DNA from: Gnetum montanum
Taxonomy: Eukaryota; Streptophyta; Gnetopsida; Gnetales; Gnetaceae
NCBI GenBank assembly: GCA_015680685.1
Contig: MNCI01005798.1
Location: 762,406-826,405, forward strand
Reading direction: 5' to 3'
Length of the DNA: 64,000 nucleotides
The position numbers and the translations under genes are program-made. Below the pieces are notes generated by a model. The model was not told the DNA's origin, did no database searches, and worked only from the letters and a program-made list of their open reading frames with translations. Of the stretch, positions 23,893 to 35,026 are shown piece by piece. The stretch's first letter is position 1. Every line of letters starts with the position of its first letter.

Positions 23893-24811
23893 TGATGAGT
23901 GGCGAGATACCCCTAGACTCAACCATATGAAATGAGCGTAGCATGCACGATCTAGTCAAACTCCGCAGATGGACTAGTTGTGGCACCTAGACAGTTATCC
24001 TTAGGCCACAGTTTGCTATCTTCCCACCTAGACTAGTATTGTATATTTTTCACGTATGGTTTATTCTAGTGTGAGGTGTATGATGTGTTTCCTAATTCTA
24101 ATGCTACTCCTGAAGGTAGTGGAAAATAATATTAACTAAGCTAAGCTAGGAGGAAAAGGGTAAGAGAATCTAATCTAGCCTAAGTGCGATAAGCAACCGA
24201 TTCCTTGATCAACCGTACACATCTTGGACCTCAAGCATGACTACCACTAGGATTACCAAGCACAGATCCTAGGTATGCCACTGGGCTACCAAGTAGTCAC
24301 ACTTAAATTCTTGAGATCAAGTTGTACTTGTTTCGCATTACGATGAGTAACCGATTCCTTGACTAACCGTACACATCCTTAGATGCTCGTAATCAAGTCA
24401 TACTCACACCGCATTCTAGGAGTTTAAGGGTGAGAGAGAAGATAGTAAATAACATTAAATAAATAAACAAATAAATAACAAAGTGACTGCTAAAATGATG
24501 AAGTAATCTTGATCTTTATTTCCGGTCATGTGTGTGTCCAAGTACGTCACACTTGAATAAGACACCGTACAATCACATTCATCACACTGCGGGCAAACAT
24601 GGGAAAAATAATCTATCTCTGGAGTGGTCAAACTGCCAGAGCTTCACTACTCCTATTCTATCTCTGCAAACAAGGGAGAGTTGCATCTTATTTATAGATA
24701 TGGTAGCAAACTATGATATCGCGTATGCGATATCGTAGGGAAGACGCGATATCGCGGCAGACGTGATATCACGTACGTGATATCGTGGCCTATGCGAATT
24801 GCGTCTCATCA
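23893..24811 (-). mobile_element. 3' LTR of element F
   Basis: 919 bp, minus strand, bounded by TGATGA...TCATCA like the LTR of element C. TATAAATA at 24696-24689 (minus) and three palindromic GATATC units (24715-24784) upstream of it. A polypurine tract adjoins its 5' end at 24812-24820, which identifies it as the 3' LTR of an element lying at higher coordinates. It cuts element E; the left flank is GATGT (23888-23892). Confidence 0.75.
24715..24784. promoter_or_regulatory. Three consecutive CG-rich GATATC palindromes in LTR F
   Basis: 24715-24734 is GATATCGCGTATGCGATATC (palindrome with one mismatched pair). 24745-24756 is CGCGATATCGCG (perfect). 24765-24784 is GATATCACGTACGTGATATC (perfect over 20 bp). 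They lie directly upstream of the TATA box in the minus-strand reading. Confidence 0.7.
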
Positions 24812-24980
24812 TACCCCCACGACTGAATAAAAAATCTTCCTCAATTTAGAAGGAGAAAAAGCTTCATTGATTACACAGTGGATGGGTATGAGATTATTAA
24901 CAGGAAAAACAAAAATGAAATGATGTCCTAGTGTGGGAAGACACAACACAGAAAAAATGCTACACTACAAAAAATGGAAC
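24812..24980 (-). other. 3' untranslated region and PPT of element F
   Basis: Minus strand CGTGGGGGTA ends against the LTR's TGATGAG, and about 160 bp of non-coding sequence separates it from the stop codon of the F gene at 24983-24981. Confidence 0.6.
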
Positions 24981-25052
24981 TCATGTAGTTCCTAGTGGTA
25001 GTGGCTCCTCCATGGGTGCTTTCCCCTTGTCACATGCTCCAAGATTTGAAGG
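24981..25052 (-). pseudogene. Element F gene, 3' end (downstream of the B insertion)
   Basis: The last 24 codons, including the stop, of the coiled-coil gene that starts at 46843. After removing element B and one copy of its target duplication the frame continues without a shift into this stretch. It encodes a short tail with CDKGKAPMEEPLPLGTT and ends at TGA (24983-24981). The DKGKA motif is shared with the antisense gene of element B (DKGKALANID). Confidence 0.75.
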
Positions 25053-25057
25053 TTAAC
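25053..25057. repeat. Left target site duplication of element B
   Basis: TTAAC, immediately before the LTR. The right copy is TTGAC at 44131-44135, differing by one transition. Confidence 0.8.
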
Positions 25058-26626
25058 TAAAACACCACAAAAATTTTGACCTAACACTTTTGGACAAGAA
25101 TCGAGCTAAGTCATGATGCTTCCCAGCATGACCGAAACTTGCAAACTTCACAAATAGCATCAAACAGAGTCGAATCAAGCAAGTAAAAGTTCCCTGAGAT
25201 CCATTGGAGACTACATCAACATATGGCAACAAGAACTACAAGTTTCAAACTTAAAAAACTTAGTTTTAACTAAGTATACTTCTTGCACATGGGCCTGCAT
25301 GCCCAGCCTGCACGCCCAGTGTGCAGCTCAACGTGCAGCTCAGCATGCAGCTTAACATGTAGCTCAGCGTGCAGCAACTTTTGGGCCCTAAAAAGGAGTT
25401 AAAATGCCAAAATTGAGCATATGGACCTCCCAGGACATTCACCAAGGTCCCCAGTAGCTCTCAGCCTCCTAAAAATCAAATTTTGGACTCCAAATGATGG
25501 GTTTTCATTCATGCACGCCCACCATGCACCATCAAGGATATCTCAAAATAGGCACCCCAGAACAAGATCTCTACCTACAATTGACTCTCAGAGGTAAGGA
25601 AATTGTCAGGTATCATCCTAGGCTCCAAAAATGAAGATTCAACCTTGAAATTATGAACTTCCATGACCTATACACTAAGCATACATACTCTGCATGCCCA
25701 GCGTGCACACCCAGCACGTAGCATAGCGTATGCCACTTCAAGCCTTCCAAAACCATGTTAGATCAAGTCCAAATGAGCTAAAAATCCATAGGTAGCATTC
25801 TCATGATACTAGAGCTCAAATACAAGGGCCAAGTTCAAGATTTTCTATTGTAATAGTAGTGTTCATTTGTAAAGTTCAATTCTTTTGAGTTATGTCAAGT
25901 CTATATGTTGGGTTCACATGCCCAGTGTGTACATGCTGGCATGCAGCACGCTATACAGTTGTAATATTCTTTACACTCGGGAAATGCAACCACATGTCAT
26001 CTGACCCAAAATTTTTATCAACAGCCACTCATACCACTCTAGATCCGAGTTTCACGCCCTAAAACCTATAAAAACCCCAATTTTCCACCAAGTGAGGGGC
26101 GGCGGGAGAATAAAAAAAAGGACATTGGGAGACGATTGGGGACACCAACCCTGCACCTAGACTTATACCCTGCATGCTAACCATACAACCTTCATGCTAT
26201 TCCTACAGTCCAAACCAGCATACCATCATCCCTCCTCATTCACTAGGGCTCTTTATCCGCCTTGTGTCAGATCCACAACTGCGTTCAAACCAGTGCACTA
26301 TAATCTTCATCTTGCAATAAAATTACTTTATTTCTGATCAAGATTTGTTATAGTTTTCATTCATTCTTGCTTACCGCTTTGTTTATATTCCTGCACATTT
26401 ATGTTCTAGTTTACATTTATTATGTTGTTTACAAATAACCCAGCATATTGCACATTGGCATACGTTTAGGGAAATCCTTGTCTGATCTGTGTGCGGACCA
26501 CCCAAGGTACTCTACCTTCGTCAATTCTAGCTTGTCCCCAAGTGAAGGTAGAGTCTTCTGTGCTTGCCTGCAAATCTCTCAGTGCTTGTTCATTCGAGCC
26601 TTATACCAACGATCTCAGATAGTACA
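25058..26626 (+). mobile_element. 5' LTR of element B
   Basis: 1,569 bp, from TAAAACACCAC (first TG mutated to TA; the 3' copy has TGAAACACCAC) to AGATAGTACA. TATAAAAA at 26067-26074 follows a CG-rich upstream part with many GCATGC and GCGTGCA motifs (25285-25375, 25690-25735, 25910-25960). AATAAA at 26316-26321. Compared with the 3' LTR it carries about three extra copies of an AGCTCARCRTGC unit near 25320-25370 and a 19-bp extra segment near 26430. Confidence 0.9.
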
Positions 26627-26631
26627 GAAAC

Positions 26632-26650
26632 TGGCACTAGAAGGAGGGCC
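26632..26650 (+). other. Primer binding site of element B
   Basis: TGGCACTAGAAGGAGGGCC, five bases after the LTR, identical to the PBS of element A. Confidence 0.8.
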
Positions 26651-27258
26651 TCTAGTTGCTTAAATCTACTCTAATCCATAGTAGATTCCTTTAGATCCGC
26701 TAGTCCGTCTCATAGATCCACTCCCTGTGATCCCAAATCTACAATTAGTTTTCTCATATTTACACTTTATCAGCATAGATCTAATTTTGAACCTTCCAAA
26801 TCTGTGCCTTCTTCAGCCAGATCTGCTATAATCTCAGCGTGTATATACTACCTAGCCTATTTGCATGCTGTCCACTCTATCTGTATGCTGCCTGTTCATC
26901 CTGTACACTGATTGTTGAAGCCTGTGCACTGCAGATTCAGTCCATACATTGTGGATCCAATCTACACATTGCCAGATTTAGGTGTATGCTGTGTAGACAA
27001 GTTTGCACACTGCCATACTTAGGTGTACGTTGTGTAGACAAATCTGCACGCTAAGGGTGTACGCTAACAAGTGTACCCGTTCTATACTTAATAAAATTTC
27101 TACCTGTTTATGCTGTATACGCTGACAACACTTGGCCAAATTTTCTCCCGTTTATGTTGTTTACATTGTTCCAACACTTAGAAAATTTGTTTGCTTCCAG
27201 ACCAACACTTAACCGAATTTTTTTTATACTTTACATTGTCATACTTAAAGCATGTAAA
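26651..27258 (+). other. Leader of element B
   Basis: 608 bp between PBS and the gag ATG. No coding sequence. Contains loosely repeated CTGTRCACTG and TTAGGTGTAYGYTGTGTAGACAA units at 26860-27070, similar in wording to the repeats in the LTR. Confidence 0.5.
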
Positions 27259-29660
27259 ATGGACCCTACAAACACCAATACTTTTTCTCTCCTCATCTTT
27301 GACCCCGACACATCAATCTTATACCCTGTGACCACCACCGGACCCATAGTGACTCATGGTGAGGTCAACCCTCAAGGGCCATCTCGCCAGTCATTAAGAC
27401 AACAAGGTATGGATCCCACGTTCACCATCTTAACTCCTGAACAGTATAATTTTATTTGTGTTAAAATCCAAGCTAAACTGACCATTGACTGAGCTGAGCT
27501 GGAAGCAAAGAGACACTATGAGTTAATTCACAAAGGAGTTCATGACTTCATTCCCACTGCCTATGATGTCATCCCCTCACTGAATCCCACCATGAACTCC
27601 TATCCCAACTCCTCATGGCTAGGATTCAAACCTTGCGACAATCCACCGTAGAACCTCAAAATGAAGATGAAGAAGATAATTTCATGGTTCAGTCTGAACA
27701 CGAGGATTCGTACGATACTCTCAGTCTGCATACTTACGCAAACCCATTATTTCACCCTTTCACAGGGGAGACCATGTCCCTCCATTCATTTAGAACCACT
27801 CAAGCACATGTACCTCAATAGGAAGCATCCACTCTTATCCCCACTCTTCCCATGACTGATACTCAATTCAATATACCCATCCCCACTATTTCTCCCATTA
27901 CCACGTTATCCCCTCTCTTACAAGTACAACCCCAACAACACCCCCCTCAAAATAATGTAGGAGTGACCTTCCCACCCCAAGTGATTGGGATGCCGTCTGT
28001 GATACCTGCTTCTACATATACTCACTATATACCATGAATACAAACCCAAGGGATACCCTTCACCACTTCAACTCAACAAGTTCAGGGTGTTCCCTCACAA
28101 ATCATAACTGGACAGTGGGTCGTGACTGGCATGCAACCGCATCAACCCCCTCATTACAACATACCACCTCCTACAATTCCACCCATGAATGTCCCTCAAG
28201 TACAACAACAACAACCCACCCCTTANAGAAAGTTGAGTGGTCGGAGGTTGCACTTGTGGAATATTCATGGTGGGTGCTACTAAGGGCAACATACTATAAG
28301 GGGTGGGTTGTTGTTGTTGTACTTGAGGGACATTCATGGGTGGAATTGTAGGAGGTGGTATGTTGTAATGAGGGGGTTGATGNCCGACCACTCAACTTTC
28401 TTCTTTCCCACCCACTGTACAATAATCTAACTTGCATACTACATAACATGACCAACTTGCCATTTCACCTAGTGCCCAAGACTGGGACTAAGCTAAAAAG
28501 ATAATGCAAGAACTCACTGATGAGGTAAAACACCTCAAAATGGCCAATAATGAAGAGCTTAAAGTATTAGACTTTTACCAAGATGATCCTATTAGCTCTT
28601 CGGTACCACCATTGACCCTGCCCAAAGGAGTTTCTTCACCTCAACTAAGGAGACCCCAACACCCATTAGGTCACATTTAGACTAGAATGTTTATTTCTTC
28701 AGGCATGGCCCCATGCAATCTTACATGTTTTCGCCATGTCCCTCACTGGGAGGGCTTTAGACTGGTACCGAGCCTTGCCTCATAACTCCATATCCTCTTT
28801 GGAGGATCTCTTACACCAGTTTGTTACCAGGTTTAAATAAAACCTAAAACTTGAAGTGACCTTGGACAGTCTGATACAGGTTAAACAAGCACCGCTTGAA
28901 CCTATACAAAAATTTATTTAGAGATGGAGTGCTGCGCTAAACAAACTTCATGAACCAATCCCTAAAACATACTTACTCACCATCTTAAAGGGAGCCATGA
29001 ATGATTTTGTTAAATCCAGACTATACTACCTAAATCCATGCACTCTTAGACAAACATTTGTACAAATTAAAAACATTGAAGAAGCAGCACAAAATAGCCA
29101 TGACCCCGCCTATTCAGCCTTTAAAAGTCAGCATAATAAGAAAGAAAAAGAAAGGGCTAAGGCAACTGTAGCAACAATAGCAAAAACTCAACAAAAAAGT
29201 ATGAGACAACAAGGTAAACCACCTACCACCCCTACTAGCTATACTAGACCTACTCCCATTGATGCACCCGGGCCGTCCACATCACAAAATGCTACACCGG
29301 GTCATGCATGAAACTTTGAGAGGAGATACCCCTCTCAATACACACCATTGCCCATGAAACCTTCACAATTATTTGACCAACTCTTGAAGGCTGGGCTAAT
29401 GAAACATAAACAATTTTCCCCCATGGTAATTCAAAAACATGATCGATTCTATGAATTGGTTGAGAACCCAAGCTTAGCAACATCGGATGAGCCCCCAGTT
29501 CCAAGAGGCTTTAGACTAGACTAGTTTTGCGAGTACCACCAACATAATGGGCATGGCACCGACTATTTTTTCACCTTGAAACAAGACATTCAACAAATGA
29601 TTGATAGAGGCGAGATCACTTTTGATGAGGCCAACCCAGTCAAACCACAAAACTAGTCCA
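27259..29660 (+). pseudogene. Element B gag polyprotein
   Basis: Starts MDPTNTNTF at 27259. In order: N-terminal block with EQYNFICVKIQAKL, an acidic and then P/Q-rich segment (27850-28400), the retrotransposon-gag core near 28720-28980 (FAMSLTGRALDWYRALPHNS, then LLHQFVTRFK), an open helical stretch at 28997-29311 rich in K and Q, and a Tat-type zinc motif around 29530 (FCEYHQHNGHGTDYF, final cysteine lost). It aligns throughout with element A gag. Several frameshifts are present, and a 156-bp segment in the P/Q-rich part is inverted between two single N bases. Confidence 0.8.
28227..28382. other. Inverted gag segment bounded by single N bases
   Basis: N at 28226 and at 28383 bracket a segment whose reverse complement restores the P/Q-rich gag reading on the far side. 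About 86 bp at 28298-28382 are the exact inverse of 28139-28224, and GAAAGTTGAGTGGTCGG (28229-28245) is the inverse of 28384-28400. Most easily explained as a wrongly oriented read at two gap edges. Confidence 0.8.
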
Positions 29661-31460
29661 TGGGCGTATATAAAGATCCCTTAAATACTAAAGAAGCACC
29701 ATACATAATTAACACCATCTACATAGATAATAACTATGAAACACTGAAGAACCCCTTCGTAGTTCGCGTTCCCCCTACTGCACTAACATCACCTCAACCT
29801 TCATATTCCCCTCACGATCCTCCTACCCCACAAAAACCATTGGTCATCCGAGTACCTCCCGCAGTGGCAACAGCACAGGTACCACCCCAAACCAAACAAT
29901 TTGTTGTTTGTATGCCCTCTACTGATACAATCATTAGTGTGACACCATCAAAATGGCCCACTCCCTTCGTGGTCCGGGTGCCATCAGCAATTGCTACGAT
30001 AGAGGTACCAACTACAAATCGTCTAACCCCGTTTGTGGTCAAGGTGCCTAGGTAGCCTGATGTCCAAGCTCATACGCCTCAGACACAATCCTGTCCCACC
30101 CCATTCGTCATTCGGGTCCTGAAACAACCCAATAATTTGACCCCAAATGTTCCCACACAACCCATGCAAGAACACCTGGCAGATAGGCTCACCAGGGAAC
30201 GTTTGGAGAAGGAACGTCAATGCCTTGCACTGGGGCCCCCGAAACCAACTCCGTTAAGCGCAATACCTATGGCCCCCTCTAACAATGAGCCAAGCATGAG
30301 TTATAAAGAGGAAAACTCAAGAATTCAACACATATCAAATCCAACAGTCATGAAAAATAACATGAAAGTTACCCCACGTGAGATACCACTGTTAGGTCCA
30401 ATGGATCTAGTGGCCATGGACAAGAATATACCCAATGGTAATGACTTAGCTAACGCCCTAACACAGGTTACACAAGCCCTTAAACAAAAGAACACATCAT
30501 TAAGCTTTTACGACCTCATATTGACTTTGCCAGTTCATCGTGAAGCCTTAGTACAAATGTTAACATTGATCCCTGTTAGCGAAGACCTACTAGCAAATGA
30601 ACCCTCTATACACGCGGTAATGTCTACACAACAAGGATCCAAATCTAAATCATTAGGCTTTCACCCCGAAAAAATTAAGATCAATGAGAAAACCAGAGAC
30701 GTCACCCACAAACCCATGTCTATAACCATACAAGTTAATCAGTTCAAAATACATCGAGTACATGTAGATGACGGAGCAGCCACAAACGTAGTGCCTTATC
30801 TCGTCATTGAACAGTTAGGGCTTATAAAATTAATTAAACCAATTTCTACGACATTCTTGAAGTCATTTAATGGGTCACAAGTAGTGTTTAAAGGTACATT
30901 GACCTTGTATTTTATAGTAGGGGATCGATTCCCCACATCCGCAGACTTCGTGGTTATTGATGAGATGCCTGGTTTTAACCTAATCCTGGGATGATCCTAA
31001 TTAACCCAGTTAAAAGTGGTGTCTTCCCTCATTCATCAAGAGATTCACTTACCCTATGAGGGGGGTGAAATCATTATCCATGGGGATGCTACTACATCCA
31101 CCATCTCATCTCACACGTAGGCAAATCAAGGCTCCGAAGTTAAATTTGAGGAGCCTGAAGAAGAGGACACTCCACATGAGCATAAACTTGATAGAATTTT
31201 CGAAAAGCCCATATTGAAAGAAACAAATGAAACCCAAAGTAATGACCAACCCATAAATTGTGATCCCTCAAAAACCAAGGAAACACCACCTAACCCAGAA
31301 ACATCTGAGGATACTGACTCAGAGCCTACTCCGCCAGACGTCTCCTAGGCAGAACTACCATTCAATGTAATTAGCGAAGGAGATGCTGAGTATCGGATCA
31401 TACCCATTAAACCCACTCCTAACATAAAAATGAAAAAAATAAAAAAGCTATTAAACAATT
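29660..31460 (+). pseudogene. Element B gag-pro linker and aspartic protease
   Basis: 29660-30130 encodes at least five repeats built on PFVVRVP (FVVRVPP, LVIRVPP, FVVCMPS, FVVRVPS, FVVKVPR, FVIRVL). The open frame 30137-30994 (285 codons) ends in a retropepsin with VHVDDGAATNVVPYLV as active-site region, KPISTTFLKSFNGSQ, and MPGFNLILG just before the stop. The catalytic motif is D-D-G-A. After the stop an acidic linker (EEPEEEDTP, TPPDVS) continues to about 31460. Compared with element A this copy is better preserved; only this block is long and open. Confidence 0.85.
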
Positions 31461-32151
31461 AACAAAATATGCCAGTCCGCAATGACATTAAACTACGATC
31501 GTCCAAAATGACACTAAACTATGCAAGTCTGGAATGACATTAAACTATCGCATGTCGATAATGACATAAAACTAGCCATGGTCAGAAATGGCTGGTTTAC
31601 ATCAAAACCCATCGTATCAATTGATATCCCTCCTATTTATTTGTGGCCTGAAATGGCCGTAAACTAGAATGATCACGTTGCAGTCTGTCATGATTTTAAA
31701 CTAACATGCACATACGTAAGGCCCGAAATGGCCTTAAACTAGAGCAAGTTTACTTTCATTTGCCTCAAAAGTTTAAATTCCTAGTTTACATTCTATGATT
31801 ACATCTTTGCAGTACAAGTTACACTTTCCTTTATGTCTTCCTTTGGCATAGTTATTTTTTGGGTTACATTTGCATTTTATTTCATGTTTACACTTAAACA
31901 AAAAAACAAGCAAAAAGAATTTTTCTCCATGTCCCTACATTATTTCTTCTCAACATTCAGAAAACTCTAAAAAAACTAGAATATAAAAACAAAAAAATAT
32001 ATATAAATACATAAATGGACGATTACAAAAGTTAACAAAGTTTACGCATCTGTTCATACACAACTCATTTTTGGCTAAAAAAAACACAAACAAAAAAAAT
32101 TCTGTTTACGACCCACAAAAACATAACTAATAACAATGCCAAATTTAAAAA
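31461..32151. repeat. PR-RT interval, left part: TAAACT repeat array and AT-rich sequence
   Basis: 31475-31750 holds eight or so irregular copies of a unit around AATGACATTAAACTA or GAAATGGCCTTAAACTAG. The rest to 32151 is A-rich and lies 3' of the antisense gene. No coding signal. Similar units recur at 37505-37605 and 41205-41560. Confidence 0.6.
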
Positions 32152-33889
32152 CTAAACATCAGGATTAGGAGGGGCTTTCCCCTCAAACTCCTCCATATCA
32201 TGAGTTTCCCCTCCACTAGGGCCACCTTCGTAGCCACCGTCATCACCATAACTCTATAAAAAAAATAAAAGAAAATAATTAACTAAAAACAGGGGGTAAC
32301 ATTTTCTACTAAAAAAAAATAAAAAGTTACAAGTTTAAATAACTTACCGAAGAGGATCCTCTTAGTCCAAACTCTAGCCGATGAAGGATTTCTTCTTCAG
32401 GGACACTTGCCCAGTCTGTTCCGTCAAGGCCGAGATCAATATTGGCTAATGCCTTTCCTTTGTCCACAGTAGACCAAGTAGGATGTTTAAGAGGAAACTC
32501 ACCTATAGAAATCTCCCTAGAAGCTGTAGTGATTACCCTCTTAGGAGATTCCATCTCTACCATGGTGTTCCTAGCAAAGGCATCAAATGAAGACCATAAG
32601 CCTAACCCCTCTACAAACATCTCCAGTTGATGCCTCTCTATGGATATCTCCTTTAATGATTTTTTATAATGGTACTTATGATTATTTTCATCTTGGCCCC
32701 ATTTCCACACCTTAGAAGTGAAAGCTTTCCAATCCTGACACTTAAGATTCAGCAAATCAACTTCTGCCTTTCACTCTACTAGCTCCCGAGTCATAGTTAC
32801 TTGGTGATTCAATAGATTCGAATATCTGGTATAAGTAACCTCGGAGGTTCACCAAGAACGATCACTCGTCAACATTGCAGAGGAAAACTCATAGCGTGAC
32901 TTAAAGTCATCTCATTCTACTGATAGTTTGGCAATCTCTTTTTCCCCTGCCTAAATTTGCAACCATATCTATTTGATGGAATTCCTGTAGGTCCAAAGAG
33001 ACTTGGCATTTTGCACAACACATTCTACCACCTCATCATAAATCTATCTTGGCACTTACTCAATTTCTGATGGTAGTGCAGGAAGACTGTCAATACGAGT
33101 GGCCTTGGATGGATCCCACTTCAGTTTAGTGCCTATCAATATAAGGAGAATATACTTTAGACATTGGACAGTAGAAACAAATGCAAAAATAGAAAGACTC
33201 AAAATGCTTAAAGCATATGTACCTATTTCAGGATGAGCTTGTTGGATGCGATCAACTACCTCATTGATGATACCAAGTACAAAATCCATTTTACTTGGCA
33301 TTTCGATCCAAGTAAATAGTTCATTTGTATAAGATGGACCAGCTTCGGTGGTTGTTTCCATTGGAGTCTTCATTGTAGGTATTTCCGAACGAACATTAGG
33401 AGTTGTCCTGGTTTCAACATCTATGCCTTGTAGCAACAAAAACATAAAATCAAAACTCTAAATAATGGAAATGAAACAATTCAAAAATCAAATAAACATA
33501 ATAAGAAGAACATACCGAAATCCCTTTCTTCTTCCAGATTTGGAGGATTGCCAAGGTTTAACCTTTCTTTGAAGAAATCATCAAACATCTCATCAGCTTC
33601 ATCTTGATCACCAGCATGATCTTTTTCCATGGTGACTTTCACTCGTTCTTTCATTTCTTCCCTCAGAGGGATAGGGACATCCATCTCGTCATTACTCACT
33701 TCATTCTCCTCATCTTAGTTGGTGGGGACCTCTTCCTCCTCTATGATCGACACTAATCCTTCTCTTCTTACTTCAAGAGTTGGCTCTAATAACATTCATA
33801 AGTTCAACATCAGTTTAATATAGATCACCAAAAATAATAATAATAATAATAACAAAACAAAGATAAATGAATGAATCAGGCTTACTTAC

Positions 33890-34936
33890 CATGTGCAGAT
33901 GCTTTAAACCATATGTGTTTCACCTTTGGTTCATCTATAGCTGGAGCAATCTCTCTAGAGTGCTTAGGTCTTTGAACTTTAGATTTTTCCTTCTTGATTG
34001 TCTCCTTGATCACTCGATCGGCTCTCCTAGCAGTATAGGGCACACCACCTGGCTCCAACCCTACAGTATCACGAGTATGGATTGAATGACCAGATGATCC
34101 CCCTGTTGTAATAGAGATCGATTCATCAATCCCTTCGGGAGCATCTTGAGATTTAGTCACTTCAAACAAGTGGCGAATCCATGGGTGAGATAGTTGGCTA
34201 TGATCCCTTAACATGTACTCGTTACCCACGTGAACTACTAGAAATTCAGCTAGTTGGTGCAGGTAACTGGCGAAGAATGCATAGGTAAAATGGGACTGTG
34301 CCTCAACATTCAAACACAATCTAACTATCTCTCCGTGGAAACCTGAAAGTAAAAACTGAGCCCAATTATAATGCACCCTAGTCTCTAGAATCATGTGCAT
34401 GATATGCATAGATTCTACCCCAAAAGTCTTCACTTGGGACAGGGACTTAGGAAACACTCATGCTCTGAACAGTGGATACAGTTCATTTACTTCAATTACT
34501 TTCGATCTACCCTACATAGAAAATCCCTTAGCACCCTTAAGTACACCTAGCCAATCCTCCAGCTTACGAACAACATGGACCTATTTTTGTGCTCTATCCA
34601 AAGTCACTCTAGCCCCATCTGCTGGTACACTGAAGAGGTCTAAAAAGAACTCCACTGACAGATGGAAAGCTACTTTAATTCCCTTGACATGAGTGCTATA
34701 GTAAGTAACAACTTCATCGAAAGAATCAACGATCACAATCATCTCGGTCACGGAGACGTTAGGACTTAGAGTAGTAAACAACTCCATGATGCCAGCATCA
34801 CTCAAGCAACTAATAATATGCAGTGGTGACTTATCATGCAAACACCATTGTGCATTGTCGATCTCCCAAAATTTCATGGCCAAAGTTCCCTCAGTCCAGC
34901 CAGTTGTTATGGTGACTCCACCAGGGATGACATCCA
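33890..34936 (-). pseudogene. Exon 4 of antisense gene: Transposase_32-like domain
   Basis: A single 1,047-bp exon in one frame, broken by three stops. The pattern THVKGIKVAFHLSVEFFLDL followed by FSVP, then later NWAQFLLSGFHGEIVRLCL and HFTYAFFASYLHQLAEF, resembles the plant retroelement-linked Transposase_32 type domain (a V-x-G-x-x-I strand, then an N-W-A-x-x-I helix, then a F-P-x-x-S-x-I-x-x-L-C helix). The F gene (PFPCLIRKVCRWASI) and the J gene (FAFPGSIRKLCELESV) show the same last helix. After the domain comes a linker with KKEKSKVQRPKHSRE, a likely nuclear-localisation-type basic patch. Confidence 0.5.
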
Positions 34937-35026
34937 CTATATGCGCAGGGTAACATCATGGAATCAATACAACCAATGAGGTAGCAAAACAAACAAACAT
35001 GAGGCATCAAAAACACTATTACTTAC

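Noticed and set aside
28034-28391. Overlapping plus and minus open frames of about 100 codons in gag of element B
   Set aside because: Both run through the inverted, N-bounded segment and result from the apparent assembly inversion.
31475-31750. Spaced repeats as a possible CRISPR-like array
   Set aside because: Repeats are short, irregular in length and sequence, and lie in a plant LTR element; they are degenerate tandem repeats.
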